Part shown: in pieces, positions 25,699 through 35,711 of the stretch
Layout of the letters: each line of letters starts with the position of its first letter
How positions within the stretch are numbered: the stretch's first letter is position 1
From: Candidatus Pullilachnospira intestinigallinarum
GTDB lineage: Bacteria; Bacillota; Clostridia; Lachnospirales; Lachnospiraceae
Assembly: GCA_018711275.1 (NCBI GenBank)
Contig: DVIN01000021.1
Coordinates: 62,001-126,000, forward strand
Reading direction: 5' to 3'
Length of the DNA: 64,000 nucleotides
Made by a program: the position numbers and the translations under genes
The notes under the pieces: generated by a model
Seen by the model: only the letters and a program-made list of their open reading frames with translations
What the model was told of the DNA's origin: nothing
Database searches by the model: none

Positions 25699-26781
25699 TC
25701 AGTTTTCCAGCGCGGCTTTGGCGAATTCCGTGGTGACCACGCCTTCGTAGTCCGCCCGTTTCTCCAACTCTCCGGCGCTTTCCAGGATATCCTGCAGCAG
25801 ATCGAACGATTCCTCCTCAAAGATCAGATCGGTTTTCCAGGTGTCCTGCTCCAGATACCGGTTTACGATGGTGGTGACGGTTTCCAGATCATTTTCAGGG
25901 AACTGGGGAAGAATCACCTGCGCGATTTCCCCGGCACTGTGGGAGTTTACATAATCGACACCTTTCTGAAGCGCATTGGTAAATTTCTGGATAATGTCCG
26001 GATGTTCCTCGATATAGCTGCTTTTGGCGCTGTAGGAGGTGTAGGGAACGTAGCCGGATTCCACGCCGCAGGATGCCACCACATAGCCGGCCCCTTCCTG
26101 TTCCAGCGCAGTGGCGGATGGCTCAAATTCGATGGTGAAATCTCCCTGACCGCCGGAAAAAGCGGCGGCTGTGGAACCGAAATCAATACTCTGATTGATG
26201 TTCATATCTGTTTTCGGATCCAGTCCCTTCTGCTTCAGAATATATTCAAAGACCATTTCCGGCATGCCGCCCTTGCGGCCTCCCAGAATATTTTTCCCTT
26301 TCAGATCACTCCACTCAAAATCCGGCATTTCTTCCCTGGCAACCACGAAGTTTCCCGCCCGCTGGGTCCCCTGGGCGAAATTGACCACCGGATCATTTGC
26401 CCCTTCCAGATAGGCGTACACGGAAGCTTCCGCGCCCATAAAACCGATCTGAGCGTCGCCGGAGATGACGGCGGCCATCACTTTGTCGGCGCCGTAGCCG
26501 TTTACCAGATCCAGCTGAATACCTTCTTCTTCAAAATATCCTTCCTCAATGGCCACATACTGAGGCGCGTAGAAGATGGAATGAGCCACTTCATTGAGGG
26601 TTACCTTCGTCATTTCCTGCTCCCGGCTGCCGTCGCCGTCTTTCTCCGTTTTCCGGGAATCTGTCTCCCCCTGCTGAGTTCCTGCCGAATCCGGCTGTCC
26701 GGCGTCCTGTTTTGCGCAGCCCGCGAATGCGGCGCAGGCCAGTGCGGATGCCAGCCCGCAGGCAATCCATTTCTTTTTCAT
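25699..26781 (-). CDS. NMT1/ThiY/SsuA-like ABC substrate-binding lipoprotein
   Basis: 360 aa. Lipoprotein signal MKKKWIACGLASALACAA with lipobox FAGC, lipidated Cys22. Family blocks: VTLNEVAHSIFYAPQYVAIEEGYF, VNGYGADKVMAAVISGDAQIGF, and NILGGRKGGMPEMVFEYIL. Relatives bind nitrate, sulfonates, taurine or thiamine pyrimidines. No permease or ATPase gene is nearby, so the rest of the transporter must be elsewhere. Start ATG 26781 follows CAGGAGGAG. Confidence 0.9.
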   Translation of the reverse strand: MKKKWIACGLASALACAAFAGCAKQDAGQPDSAGTQQGETDSRKTEKDGDGSREQEMTKVTLNEVAHSIFYAPQYVAIEEGYFEEEGIQLDLVNGYGADKVMAAVISGDAQIGFMGAEASVYAYLEGANDPVVNFAQGTQRAGNFVVAREEMPDFEWSDLKGKNILGGRKGGMPEMVFEYILKQKGLDPKTDMNINQSIDFGSTAAAFSGGQGDFTIEFEPSATALEQEGAGYVVASCGVESGYVPYTSYSAKSSYIEEHPDIIQKFTNALQKGVDYVNSHSAGEIAQVILPQFPENDLETVTTIVNRYLEQDTWKTDLIFEEESFDLLQDILESAGELEKRADYEGVVTTEFAKAALEN

Positions 26782-26931
26782 AAACTCCTCCTGTAAGCTG
26801 CCGGAAAAATTTGAAATAAGGCCGGCAGCTGTATTTCTTTCCGTATTAGAGTATGCCGCGGGAGAAAAAATGACAATCGTGAAGGCAAAACAGAACTGTG
26901 CCGGGATTTTATACAAAACCAGGGAACCCTC

Positions 26932-26960
26932 TTGCGGGATTGGGTGCTTTCGTTCATAAT
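26932..26960 (+). promoter_or_regulatory. proC promoter
   Basis: TTGCGG at 26932-26937, 17-bp spacer, CATAAT at 26955-26960. Leader of about 30 bases to the TTG start. Confidence 0.5.
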
Positions 26961-26994
26961 AAGAACATATGGACGTAGAAGGAGGCTGAGAAAA

Positions 26995-27789
26995 TTGAAA
27001 ATCGGATTTATCGGATGCGGAAATATGGCGTGCGCCATGATTGGAGGAATCCTGAAAAATCAGGTGGCATCCAGGGAAGAGATCATGGCTTCGGCCAAAA
27101 CAGAAGCCACCCGTCGGAAAGCGGAGGAAGCCTTTGGCATTGTCATGACGGAGGATAACCGGCAGGTGGCGGAATTTGCGGACATTCTGATTCTGGCGGT
27201 CAAGCCCTTTTATTATCAGGAGGTTATCGCGGGGATCAGGGAGAGCGTCCGGCAGGAAACCGTGGTGGTTTCCATCACACCGGGAAAAACTCTGGCGTGG
27301 CTGGAAAACCAGTTTGGCCGTCCCATGCGGCTGGTGCGCACCATGCCCAACACGCCGGCTCTGGTGGGCGAGGGAATGAGCTGCGTGTGCGGCGGAAGCC
27401 GGGCGTCACAGGAAGATGTGGAAAAAGTCTGCCGGGTATTTGACGGATTCGGGAAAACGGAGATTGTCACGGAGGAACTGATTGACGCGGTGGTGGGAGT
27501 CAGCGGAAGTGCCCCCGCTTATGTGTTCCTGTTTATCGAAGCCATGGCGGATGCCGCGGTGGCGGAAGGAATGCCCCGGGCGCAGGCTTACCGTTTCGCA
27601 GCCCAGGCCGTGCTTGGAAGCGCGAAGATGGTACTGGAAACAGGAAAACACCCCGGTCAGCTGAAAGATATGGTATGCTCACCCCGGGGAACCACCATCG
27701 AAGCGGTGGGCGTCCTGGAAAAAGAAGGGTTCCGCAGCGCGGTGATGGAAGCGGTACGCGCATGCATCCGCAAAAGCCGGGAGTGCTGA
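26995..27789 (+). CDS. proC: pyrroline-5-carboxylate reductase
   Basis: 264 aa, last step of proline synthesis: NAD(P)H-dependent reduction of pyrroline-5-carboxylate. Rossmann motif KIGFIGCGNMACAMI at the N-terminus, VVVSITPGKTLAWLE, RLVRTMPNTPALVGEGM, and the C-terminal domain VTGVSGSAPAY-like (VGVSGSAPAYVFLF) and DMVCSPRGTTIEAV. The start must be TTG 26995: AAGGAGG lies 8 bases before it and no ATG fits. Full length for the family. Confidence 0.95.
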   Translation: MKIGFIGCGNMACAMIGGILKNQVASREEIMASAKTEATRRKAEEAFGIVMTEDNRQVAEFADILILAVKPFYYQEVIAGIRESVRQETVVVSITPGKTLAWLENQFGRPMRLVRTMPNTPALVGEGMSCVCGGSRASQEDVEKVCRVFDGFGKTEIVTEELIDAVVGVSGSAPAYVFLFIEAMADAAVAEGMPRAQAYRFAAQAVLGSAKMVLETGKHPGQLKDMVCSPRGTTIEAVGVLEKEGFRSAVMEAVRACIRKSREC

Positions 27790-27797
27790 CAGCCTTT

Positions 27798-27853
27798 CCG
27801 GAAAACCGTCGCCTCTGGCCCGGGGGTTGCAGATGCGGACGGTTTCCGGCAGT
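27798..27853 (+). terminator. hairpin after proC
   Basis: CCGGAAAACCGTC and GACGGTTTCCGG form a long stem with one bulge and a 27-base GC-rich loop. No proper T-run follows. It contains the AACCGT/ACGGTT core also seen in the tandem arrays, probably by chance. Confidence 0.5.
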
Positions 27854-27867
27854 ATTCGTCGTGCATA

Positions 27868-28179
27868 TCAGGAGGACAGCATGGAGCGGATCAGTTCCAG
27901 CGCCCGGACCCGCTGCTGCGGCGCAAGCCGGTGAAAATCCATCAATAGCTGCCGGTCCTGGGCGGTGAAGGCCGGCAGGCCGGTGAGAACCTGTTCTGCC
28001 GGTATTTTCAGAATTTCAAAAATCTGGATCAGCATATCCATGGAAGGGCAGCGGCGGCCGGTTTCATAATTGCAGTAGGTCTGACGGCTGATATGGAGCA
28101 GCCGGCTCATCTGTTCCTGGGTCATATGGCGGCGGACACGTTCCTGCCGGAGCATTCCGGAAAGATATTCCTGAAACAT
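27868..28179 (-). CDS. XRE-type helix-turn-helix regulator, 103 aa
   Basis: N-terminal Cro/CI domain (RQERVRRHMTQEQMSRLLHISRQTY, then NYETGRRCPSMDML), followed by a short helical C-terminal part. Convergent with proC. GGGGTGG before the ATG is a modest ribosome site. No target is evident. Confidence 0.87.
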   Translation of the reverse strand: MFQEYLSGMLRQERVRRHMTQEQMSRLLHISRQTYCNYETGRRCPSMDMLIQIFEILKIPAEQVLTGLPAFTAQDRQLLMDFHRLAPQQRVRALELIRSMLSS

Positions 28180-28326
28180 AGTACCACCCCGATAAAAAGT
28201 ATAGCATGGAAATCGTCATATGGCGGCGGATACGACATAATACGGAAAGTTCAGACAGAATCAGTTTGAAAGAAAAAATGCGTCCCCAAGGGTACGCGGT
28301 TTTGGAAAAGAGAGGAGAAAATCATT

Positions 28327-28884
28327 ATGGCTAAAGTGTTTGTGTTTCTGGCAGACGGATTTGAGGAAGTGGAGGGCCTGACAGTTGTGGATCTGCTGAG
28401 AAGAGCAGGAGAGGATGTGGAGATGGTTTCCATCATGGGAAGGAAACAGATCACCGGTTCCCATAATATCCGGGTGGAGGCGGACAGCCTGTTTGAAGAA
28501 ACCGGATTTTCCGGCGGCGATCTGCTGGTGCTTCCGGGCGGGATGCCGGGAACCAGGTATCTGGGCGCTCACGAGGAGCTGTGCCGGCTGCTGGGCGAAT
28601 GGAATCGGGAAGGAAAACGGATCGGCGCCATCTGCGCGGCGCCCAGCGTGCTGGGCGATCTGGGGATCCTGGAGGGAAAAGAGGCAGTCTGCTATCCCGG
28701 ATTTGAAGAGCGGCTTACCGGCGCGCGGATCGGTACCGGAAAAGTGGCGGTGGATGGAAATATCACCACCAGCCGCGGCGTAGGAACCGCCATTGCATTT
28801 GCCGCGGCGCTGATCGAACAGCTGGAGAGCAGAGAAAAAGCGGAGGAGATTAAAAAATCCATTATTTACGGGCATTTATCGTAA
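28327..28884 (+). CDS. DJ-1/PfpI family protein
   Basis: 185 aa. N-terminal VFVFLADGFEEVEGLTVVD with the conserved Glu, and the nucleophile elbow IGAICAAPSVLG with the reactive Cys. Closest to the DJ-1/YajL/ThiJ branch, linked to protein or metabolite repair; the precise activity is disputed. AGAGGAGAAAA lies before the ATG. It is immediately upstream of the protein-quality-control cluster. Confidence 0.9.
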   Translation: MAKVFVFLADGFEEVEGLTVVDLLRRAGEDVEMVSIMGRKQITGSHNIRVEADSLFEETGFSGGDLLVLPGGMPGTRYLGAHEELCRLLGEWNREGKRIGAICAAPSVLGDLGILEGKEAVCYPGFEERLTGARIGTGKVAVDGNITTSRGVGTAIAFAAALIEQLESREKAEEIKKSIIYGHLS

Positions 28885-28911
28885 AAAATGCTGGCGTTTT
28901 CCAAAGGCTTG

Positions 28912-28920
28912 TGTTATACT
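28912..28920 (+). promoter_or_regulatory. extended -10 promoter of tig
   Basis: TGTTATACT: TG one base before TATACT (28915-28920). The -35 region is poor. The leader to the tig ATG is about 65 bases and ends with AAGGAGG. Confidence 0.5.
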
Positions 28921-28989
28921 ACTCAAATGTATGAGTGTGAAATAATACAGAAAAAAGATTTCCATAGATAGAAGGAGGAAAACACGGCA

Positions 28990-30282
28990 ATGAGCGTAAA
29001 AGTGGAAAAACTTGAGAAAAACATGGCGAAACTGACGATGGAAGTTCCTGCTGAGGAGCTGGAGAAAGCGATTCAGGGCGCTTACCTGAAACAGAAGAAC
29101 AGAATCAATATTCCGGGATTCCGCAGAGGAAAAGCACCGAGAGCCATGATCGAGAAAATGTACGGAGCAGGCATCTTCTATGAGGATGCTGCCAACGCGC
29201 TGATTCCGGAGGCATATTCCAAGGCAGTGGATGAGTGTGGAGAGACGATCGTTTCCCGTCCGTCCATCAGCATTGAGCAGCTGGAGAAGGGCAAACCCTT
29301 CATCTTCACCGCTGAGGTGGCACTGAAGCCGGAAGTTGTGCTGGGAGACTACAAGGGACTGGAAGTACCCAAGAGCGACCTGGAGGTTACCGAGGAGGAG
29401 ATCGCCGGTGAGCTGAAGAGAGAGCAGGAGAACAACTCCAGATCCATCGATGTGGATGACAGAGCCGTTATGGACGGAGATAAAGTAACGCTGGACTTCG
29501 AGGGTTCCGTGGACGGAGAGGCTTTCGAGGGCGGCAAGGGTACCGATTATCCCCTGACCATCGGATCCGGCGCGTTTATTCCCGGATTTGAGGAGCAGCT
29601 GGTGGGCGCCGAGATCGGCAAGGAAAAGGAAGTAAACGTAACCTTCCCGGAGAACTATCAGGCAAAGGAACTGGCAGGAAAAGCCGCAGTGTTCAAATGC
29701 ACGGTAAAGAAAATCGAGATGAAAGAGCTTCCGGAGCTGAACGATGATTTCGCGAAAGATGTATCCGAGTTCGACACTCTGGAGGAGTACAAAGCGGACA
29801 TCAGGAAGAATCTGGAAGAGAAGAAGGCAGACGCGGCGAAGAGATCCAGAGAGGATGCGGCCGTGGAGAAAGCGATTGAGAATGCTTCCATGGAGATTCC
29901 GGACGCTATGCTGGAGACTCAGGTGGATCAGATGCTGGATGATTTTGCCAGAAGAATCCAGGCACAGGGCCTGAGCATGGAACAGTATATGCAGTTTACA
30001 GGGGCTACCCAGGATGCCATGAGAGAGCAGATGAAACCCCAGGCCATGAAGAGAATCCAGACCCGTCTGGTGCTGGAGAAGATCGCTGAGACAGAGAATA
30101 TCCAGATTTCTGACGAGAGACTGGACGAAGAAATCGCGAAGATGGCCGAGATGTATAAGATGGAGGCTGACAAGCTGAAAGAGATGATGGGTGACTACGA
30201 GAAGGAGCAGATGAAGAAAGATCTGGCCGTTCAGGAAGCAGTGACTCTGATTGCCGACGCAGCTGTGGAGGCCGCTGAGTAA
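28990..30282 (+). CDS. tig: trigger factor
   Basis: 430 aa ribosome-bound chaperone and peptidyl-prolyl isomerase. The ribosome-docking signature is INIPGFRRGKAPR near residue 38-50. The FKBP-type domain follows (DKVTLDFEGSVDGEAFEGGK, FIPGFEEQLVGAEIG), and then the long helical C-terminal arms. Normal length. Head of the tig-clpP-clpX-lon-engB cluster. Confidence 0.97.
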   Translation: MSVKVEKLEKNMAKLTMEVPAEELEKAIQGAYLKQKNRINIPGFRRGKAPRAMIEKMYGAGIFYEDAANALIPEAYSKAVDECGETIVSRPSISIEQLEKGKPFIFTAEVALKPEVVLGDYKGLEVPKSDLEVTEEEIAGELKREQENNSRSIDVDDRAVMDGDKVTLDFEGSVDGEAFEGGKGTDYPLTIGSGAFIPGFEEQLVGAEIGKEKEVNVTFPENYQAKELAGKAAVFKCTVKKIEMKELPELNDDFAKDVSEFDTLEEYKADIRKNLEEKKADAAKRSREDAAVEKAIENASMEIPDAMLETQVDQMLDDFARRIQAQGLSMEQYMQFTGATQDAMREQMKPQAMKRIQTRLVLEKIAETENIQISDERLDEEIAKMAEMYKMEADKLKEMMGDYEKEQMKKDLAVQEAVTLIADAAVEAAE

Positions 30283-30351
30283 AGCGGATGTCTTCCGACA
30301 CCGTGGGATATGCCGCCTGCGGGCGGTGCAGCATAGAAAGAAGGCTTGAAG

Positions 30352-30933
30352 ATGAGTTTAGTACCTTATGTTATTGAACAGACCAGCAGAGGCGAGAGAA
30401 GCTATGACATTTATTCCCGTCTGCTGAAAGACCGAATCATTTTTCTGGGCGAAGAGGTGACCGATGTGAGCGCCAACCTGATTGTGGCGCAGCTTTTGTT
30501 CCTGGAATCCGAGGATCCGGGAAGGGATATTCATCTGTATATCAACAGCCCGGGAGGATCTGTTACAGCCGGTATGGCTATCTATGATACCATGCGTTAT
30601 ATCAAGTGTGATGTTTCCACCATCTGTATGGGCATGGCTGCCAGCATGGGAGCGTTCCTGCTGGCCGGAGGAACCAAGGGCAAGCGTATGGCGCTGCCGC
30701 ACTCCGAGATTATGATTCATCAGCCGTCCGGCGGAGCGCAGGGTCAGGCCACGGAGATTCAGATTGTGGCGGATCATATTCTGAAAACCAAGCATAACCT
30801 GAATTCCATTCTGGCGGAGAATACGGGACAGCCCCTGGAAAAGGTTGCTCAGGATACGGAGAGAGATAACTATATGTCTGCCCAGGAGGCGCTGGAATAC
30901 GGACTGATCGATAAGGTAATTACCAACAGATAA
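30352..30933 (+). CDS. clpP: ATP-dependent Clp protease proteolytic subunit
   Basis: 193 aa serine peptidase forming a double heptamer with ClpX/ClpC. Catalytic Ser in [11 protein letters not shown], His in [11 protein letters not shown], and Asp in a later TERDNYMS. The N-terminal [20 protein letters not shown] is canonical. ATG 30352 is chosen; TTG six bases earlier is in frame but poorly placed relative to AGAAGG. A CCGCC-TGCG-GGCGG hairpin lies just upstream. Confidence 0.97.
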   Translation: MSLVPYVIEQTSRGERSYDIYSRLLKDRIIFLGEEVTDVSANLIVAQLLFLESEDPGRDIHLYINSPGGSVTAGMAIYDTMRYIKCDVSTICMGMAASMGAFLLAGGTKGKRMALPHSEIMIHQPSGGAQGQATEIQIVADHILKTKHNLNSILAENTGQPLEKVAQDTERDNYMSAQEALEYGLIDKVITNR

Positions 30934-30945
30934 CAGGCATGCAAA

Positions 30946-31025
30946 AGAGGGGGCTGCATTATGCGGCGCCCTCTTAGCAGTTAGAACAGGGCTCTGCAGG
31001 GAACGGTTCCCGTGCAGGGCCTGTT
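30946..31025 (+). other. two hairpins in the clpP-clpX gap
   Basis: AGAGGG...CCCTCT (30946-30974) with inner GC pairs resembles a weak terminator. Next, AACAGG...CCTGTT with inner CTCTGCA/TGCAGGG and GGGAA-CGG-TTCCC (30985-31025) makes an 18-bp stem with two single-base bulges. The 189-base gap therefore holds strong structure, likely separating or processing the clpP and clpX messages. Confidence 0.65.
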
Positions 31026-31122
31026 CATGCCCCATGCCTCCAAACATTGCTGCCCCGGGCCGCCGCCAATCAGGACAGCAGGAAGTTTGCAGAAGGTTTA
31101 AAAAAGAGAAAGGAATAGAACT

Positions 31123-32415
31123 ATGGTTTTGAAAAATGGCGATAACAGGATCCGCTGTTCTTTCTGTGGAAAGACGGAAGAGCAGGTGCGGAAGCTGATC
31201 GCAGGACCGGAAGGTGCGTATATCTGCGATGAATGTATCGAAATATGCTCCGAGATCATCAACGAAGAATTTACCAATGATTATGTGGAAGATTCCGGAG
31301 AAATCAATCTGATGACCCCCAGAGAGATGAAGGATATCCTGGACGAATATGTGGTGGGACAGGACGAGGCAAAAAAGGTGCTGTCTGTGGCGGTATACAA
31401 TCACTATAAGAGGGTGCTTTCCGCGGAAACCAGCGATGTGGAGCTGCAGAAAAGTAATATTCTGATGCTGGGGCCCACCGGTTCCGGAAAAACGTACCTT
31501 GCGCAGACCCTTGCGAAGATGCTGAATGTTCCCTTTGCCATTGCCGATGCTACCACGCTGACCGAAGCCGGTTATGTGGGTGAGGATGTGGAAAATATTC
31601 TGCTGAAGATCATCCAGGCGGCGGATTACGATGTGGAGCGGGCACAGCATGGAATCATTTATATTGATGAGATTGATAAAATTACCAGAAAATCTGAAAA
31701 TCCCTCCATCACCAGAGATGTGTCCGGTGAGGGAGTTCAGCAGGCGCTGCTGAAAATTCTGGAGGGAAGCGTGGCCAGTGTTCCGCCCCAGGGAGGACGG
31801 AAGCATCCCCATCAGGAATTTATCCAGATTGATACCACCAATATTCTGTTTATCTGCGGCGGCGCGTTTGAGGGACTGGAAAAGATCATCGAATCCCGCC
31901 AGGACACCAAGGCTATCGGATTCAATGCCTCTCTGGGAATGCGGGAAAACAAGAACGTGGGCGACGTCCTGAAAGAAGTAATGCCGCAGGATTTCATCAA
32001 ATTCGGCATGATCCCCGAGTTCATCGGAAGGGTGCCGGTGGTGGTTTCCTTAAATGCGCTGGATGAGGAGGCGCTGGTGAAAATTCTTACAGAGCCGAAG
32101 AATTCTCTGGTGAAGCAGTACAAAAAACTGTTTGAGCTGGATGATGTGGAGCTGGATTTTGACGAGGACGCGCTGGCTGAGGTGGCAAAGATTGCCATGG
32201 AAAGAAAAACCGGAGCCAGAGGCCTGCGTTCCGTTATGGAGAAGACCATGATGGATGTGATGTTTGACGCGCCCTCTGACAGCTCCATGCAGAAATGCAT
32301 TATTACAAAAGACGCGGTGATGGGAAAGAGCGCTCCGGTGGTTGTTCACGGAGAGAAAAAAGCACCCAAGAGGAGATCCTCGGTGAAGCGCCAGGGCAGA
32401 CCGGAAACCGCCTGA
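31123..32415 (+). CDS. clpX: ATP-dependent Clp protease ATP-binding subunit ClpX
   Basis: 430 aa AAA+ unfoldase that feeds ClpP. The N-terminal zinc-binding domain has [10 protein letters not shown] and CDECIEIC. Walker A is [15 protein letters not shown] and Walker [11 protein letters not shown]. The ClpP-contact loop is present as IGFNASLG followed by the usual region. The stop is 17 bases before lon. Confidence 0.97.
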   Translation: MVLKNGDNRIRCSFCGKTEEQVRKLIAGPEGAYICDECIEICSEIINEEFTNDYVEDSGEINLMTPREMKDILDEYVVGQDEAKKVLSVAVYNHYKRVLSAETSDVELQKSNILMLGPTGSGKTYLAQTLAKMLNVPFAIADATTLTEAGYVGEDVENILLKIIQAADYDVERAQHGIIYIDEIDKITRKSENPSITRDVSGEGVQQALLKILEGSVASVPPQGGRKHPHQEFIQIDTTNILFICGGAFEGLEKIIESRQDTKAIGFNASLGMRENKNVGDVLKEVMPQDFIKFGMIPEFIGRVPVVVSLNALDEEALVKILTEPKNSLVKQYKKLFELDDVELDFDEDALAEVAKIAMERKTGARGLRSVMEKTMMDVMFDAPSDSSMQKCIITKDAVMGKSAPVVVHGEKKAPKRRSSVKRQGRPETA

Positions 32416-32432
32416 CGGGAGAAATCAAATCT

Positions 32433-34748
32433 ATGAATCAGTTGATACAGGTGATGCCGGCGGTGGCTCTTAGGGGAGCCACGATCCTGCCGGATATGAT
32501 CGTTCATTTTGACATTAGCCGGGAAAAGTCTGTCCGGGCAGTGGAAGAGGCCATGACGCAGGATCAGAAGATCTTTCTGGTCACTCAGAAAAGCCCGGAG
32601 GTAGAGCAGCCCCGGCTGGCGGATCTGTACCGGATCGGTACCGTGGCCGTAATCAAACAGGTGGTCCGGATGCCGAAAAATGTGATCCGGGTGCTGGTGG
32701 AAGGCCAGGAGCGGGGAGAACTGACAGAACTGGAGGAGGATCTTCCCTATCTGGAGGCGGAGGTGGCTTCCTTCGATAATGTCCAGGAGGAGTATCCGGA
32801 AAATGTCCGGGAAGCCATGCTGCGCAGCATGAAAGAGATTTTCACGGCTTATTGTCAGGAAAACCGGAAGGTCAGCAAGGAACTGGCGGGACAGATACTG
32901 GAAATTGGCCGGGTGGACCGTCTGGTGGATCAGATTGCCGTCCATATTCCCATGACCTGGGAGCAGCGCCAGAAGATTCTGGAGGCTGTACAGCTGGATG
33001 ACCGCTATGAACTTCTGGGCGTGATTATGAGCAATGAAATCCAGGTAATGCAGCTGCGGGATGAAATTCAGAAAAAGGTCAAGGAGCGGATTGACAAAAA
33101 TCAGCGGGAGTATATCCTGCGGGAGCAGCTGAAGCTGATCCGGGAAGAACTGGGGGAGGATACTACCGTATCCGACGCCGACCGTTTTCTGGAGGAAGTA
33201 CAGAAGCTGAAAGCGTCGAAGGAAATCAAGGAAAAGATTACCGAGGAGATCCGCCGGTTCCGGAATGTGGGCAACAACAATTCCGAGAGCCAGGTGATGC
33301 GGGGATATATCGAGACGCTGCTCAGACTGCCCTGGGACAAGGCCTCCAGGGATAACCGGAATCTGGAGAAAGCCTGGGAGGTACTGCAGGCGGATCACTA
33401 TGGCCTGGCAAAAGTGAAAGAGCGCGTGATGGAGTTCCTTGCGGTCCGCACCCTGACGAGAAAAGGAGAGAGTCCCATCCTCTGTCTGGTGGGTCCGCCG
33501 GGAACGGGAAAAACCTCCATCGCCCGGTCAGTGGCCAGAGCGCTGAATAAAAAATATGTACGGATTTCCCTGGGCGGCGTCCGGGATGAGGCGGAGATCC
33601 GGGGACACCGGAGAACGTATGTGGGCGCCATGCCGGGAAGAATCGCGGCCGGTCTTATCCAGGCCGGTGTGAAGAATCCGCTGATGCTGCTGGATGAAAT
33701 CGACAAGGTCAGCAGCGACTATAAAGGGGATACGGCCTCCGCTCTTCTGGAGGTGCTGGATTCCGAGCAGAACAGCCGGTTTGCGGATCATTATGTGGAA
33801 CTGCCGGTGGATCTGTCGGAGGTGCTTTTTATCGCCACTGCCAATGATCTGCAGACGATTCCCCGGCCCCTGATGGACCGTATGGAAATTATTGAGATTT
33901 CCAGTTACACCGGCAATGAAAAGGAACACATTGCGCGGGAACATCTGATAGAGAAACAGGAGAGAGCCAACGGACTGAAACCGGACCAGCTGACCATTTC
34001 CGACGAGGCGCTGCGGGCGATCATCAACGGTTATACGAAAGAGGCAGGGGTGAGAAATCTGGAGCGGATGCTGGGACGGATCTGTCGGAAAACTGCCAGA
34101 AAGATCCTGGAGGAACAGCAGAAGACAGTGGAAGTAACCAGAGAAAATCTGGAGGATTTCCTGGGAAAATCCCGCTATACTTATCAGATGGTCAATGAAA
34201 AGGACGAGGTGGGTATCGTCCGCGGTCTGGCCTGGACCAGCGTGGGCGGCGATACTCTGCAGATCGAGGTGAATCTGATGCCGGGCAAAGGAGAATTTCT
34301 TCTGACCGGTCAGCTGGGCGATGTGATGAAGGAATCCGCCCAGGCAGGGATCAGTTATCTTCGTTCCGTGGCTGATCGGTACGGCATCGAGGCGAAATTT
34401 TTCCGGGAGCATGATATCCACATTCATATCCCGGAGGGAGCCGTACCCAAGGACGGCCCATCGGCGGGAATTACCATGGCCACCGCCATGTTCTCCGCGA
34501 TTACCGGCAGACCGGTGCGGGCAAATCTCGCCATGACCGGAGAGATCACTCTGAGAGGGAGGGTACTGCCCATCGGCGGTCTGAAGGAGAAACTTCTGGC
34601 GGCGAAAAACGCAGGGATCACCACGGTTCTGGTACCTGCCAAAAACCGCCCGGATGTGGAAGAAATTGACCGGGAGATCACAGAGGGAATCCGGATCGTC
34701 TATGTGGAACATATGAGCCAGGTACTGGAGGAGGCACTGACGGAGTAA
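32433..34748 (+). CDS. lon: ATP-dependent Lon protease
   Basis: 771 aa. N-terminal LON substrate domain ([18 protein letters not shown]), coiled-coil linker, AAA+ module ([24 protein letters not shown]), and the Ser-Lys protease domain with [12 protein letters not shown] carrying the catalytic Ser and [13 protein letters not shown] the Lys. Start ATG 32433 follows GGGAGAAA, 17 bases after clpX, so the two are coupled. Standard length. Confidence 0.97.
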   Translation: MNQLIQVMPAVALRGATILPDMIVHFDISREKSVRAVEEAMTQDQKIFLVTQKSPEVEQPRLADLYRIGTVAVIKQVVRMPKNVIRVLVEGQERGELTELEEDLPYLEAEVASFDNVQEEYPENVREAMLRSMKEIFTAYCQENRKVSKELAGQILEIGRVDRLVDQIAVHIPMTWEQRQKILEAVQLDDRYELLGVIMSNEIQVMQLRDEIQKKVKERIDKNQREYILREQLKLIREELGEDTTVSDADRFLEEVQKLKASKEIKEKITEEIRRFRNVGNNNSESQVMRGYIETLLRLPWDKASRDNRNLEKAWEVLQADHYGLAKVKERVMEFLAVRTLTRKGESPILCLVGPPGTGKTSIARSVARALNKKYVRISLGGVRDEAEIRGHRRTYVGAMPGRIAAGLIQAGVKNPLMLLDEIDKVSSDYKGDTASALLEVLDSEQNSRFADHYVELPVDLSEVLFIATANDLQTIPRPLMDRMEIIEISSYTGNEKEHIAREHLIEKQERANGLKPDQLTISDEALRAIINGYTKEAGVRNLERMLGRICRKTARKILEEQQKTVEVTRENLEDFLGKSRYTYQMVNEKDEVGIVRGLAWTSVGGDTLQIEVNLMPGKGEFLLTGQLGDVMKESAQAGISYLRSVADRYGIEAKFFREHDIHIHIPEGAVPKDGPSAGITMATAMFSAITGRPVRANLAMTGEITLRGRVLPIGGLKEKLLAAKNAGITTVLVPAKNRPDVEEIDREITEGIRIVYVEHMSQVLEEALTE

Positions 34749-34755
34749 CATCTGC

Positions 34756-34839
34756 GAGGATCCCTTTAGGGCCATGCGGCCAGGAATAAGGCCCCCTTCG
34801 GGGATCCTTCTATGGCCAAGAACAAGAAAGGAGAGCGTA
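34756..34839 (+). promoter_or_regulatory. degenerate leader modules before engB, with a 12-codon upstream frame
   Basis: GAGGATCCCTTTAG, hairpin GGCC-ATGC-GGCC and AGGAATAAGG (34756-34790) form one copy of the hairpin module seen before addA. GGGATCCTTCTATGGCC followed by AAGAAAGGAG (34801-34834) is a half copy supplying the engB ribosome site. ATG 34812 opens a 12-codon frame that ends at 34850, overlapping the engB start at 34840. Confidence 0.6.
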
Positions 34840-35448
34840 ATGGTAATTAAACAGGTTTCGCTGGATATTGTCTGCGGAATTACCAGCAGGCTGCCGGATA
34901 CCGGCCGCCCGGAGATCGCTTTTGCGGGGAAATCCAATGTGGGGAAATCTTCCCTGATTAATGCGCTGATGAACCGGAAGTCGCTGGCCCGCACCAGCTC
35001 CTCACCGGGGAAAACCCAGACCATTAATTTCTACAATGTGAACGGAGACATTTACCTGGTGGATCTTCCCGGCTACGGCTATGCCCGGGCTTCGGAGGAG
35101 ATTAAGGCAAAATGGGGAAAGCTGATCGAGGATTATCTGCACCAGTCGAAGGAAATCCGCGCGGTGCTGCTTTTGATCGATATCCGTCACGAGCCCTCCG
35201 GCAATGATAAAATTATGTACCGGTGGATTCTGGATCACGGCTATGAGCCGGTGATCATTGCCACCAAACTGGATAAAATCAAGAGAAGTCAGCTGCAAAA
35301 ACAGCTGAAGCTGATCCGGGAGGGCCTGCAGGTGGTTCCCGGCACGAAAATTCTTCCTTTTTCCGCTCAGACAAAGCAGGGAAGGGAAGAAATATGGGAG
35401 CTGATTGATACGCTCACCGGTTTTGGTCAGCCGCAGCAGGAGGACTGA
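34840..35448 (+). CDS. engB: ribosome biogenesis GTPase EngB/YsxC
   Basis: 202 aa Era-type GTPase needed for 50S subunit assembly. G1 is AGKSNVGKSSLINAL, G3 VDLPGYGYA and G4 TKLDKI. The region SSSPGKTQTINFY is the G2/switch I. Conserved position directly after lon. Ribosome site AAAGGAGAG within the leader module. Confidence 0.96.
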   Translation: MVIKQVSLDIVCGITSRLPDTGRPEIAFAGKSNVGKSSLINALMNRKSLARTSSSPGKTQTINFYNVNGDIYLVDLPGYGYARASEEIKAKWGKLIEDYLHQSKEIRAVLLLIDIRHEPSGNDKIMYRWILDHGYEPVIIATKLDKIKRSQLQKQLKLIREGLQVVPGTKILPFSAQTKQGREEIWELIDTLTGFGQPQQED

Positions 35449-35503
35449 AACGGGGAAAAATCCAGGGAAAGCGGCGGAAAACGCGGAATCCGGCAGTTTT
35501 ACC

Positions 35504-35569
35504 TTGTAATATAGAAGAAAATCCGCTACAATAGGGCTGATATTCTGGATAACTTACGGAATATCAGCC
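35504..35569 (+). promoter_or_regulatory. ecf operon promoter and 5' hairpin
   Basis: TTGTAA (35504-35509), 17-bp spacer, TACAAT (35527-35532). The transcript would start near 35539, so the hairpin GGCTGATATTC/GAATATCAGCC (35535-35569) is at or just at the 5' end. About 200 bases of untranslated leader follow. I saw no conserved boxes of a known vitamin riboswitch. Confidence 0.7.
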
Positions 35570-35674
35570 TTACTGCGTTCTGTGTGGATTACAGGGAGCA
35601 AAGACGGGAGCCTGCCTTTGCCGGTTTGCAGGAAAACGTGGTGCGGATGCGCAGGAACAAATGGAAAAGGACAG

Positions 35675-35711
35675 GTAATTATTCAGTGAAGCCGAAAGGC
35701 TGAGCTGTTAC
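35675..35711 (+). other. GNRA-capped hairpin with GA-rich internal loop, copy 1
   Basis: GTAA (35675-35678) pairs with TTAC (35708-35711), CAG with CTG, and GCC with GGC around a GAAA tetraloop. TGAA opposite TGAG leaves a symmetric loop able to form tandem sheared G-A pairs. It is 30 bases before the ecfA ATG. An almost identical design precedes the MerR gene at 63484. Confidence 0.65.
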
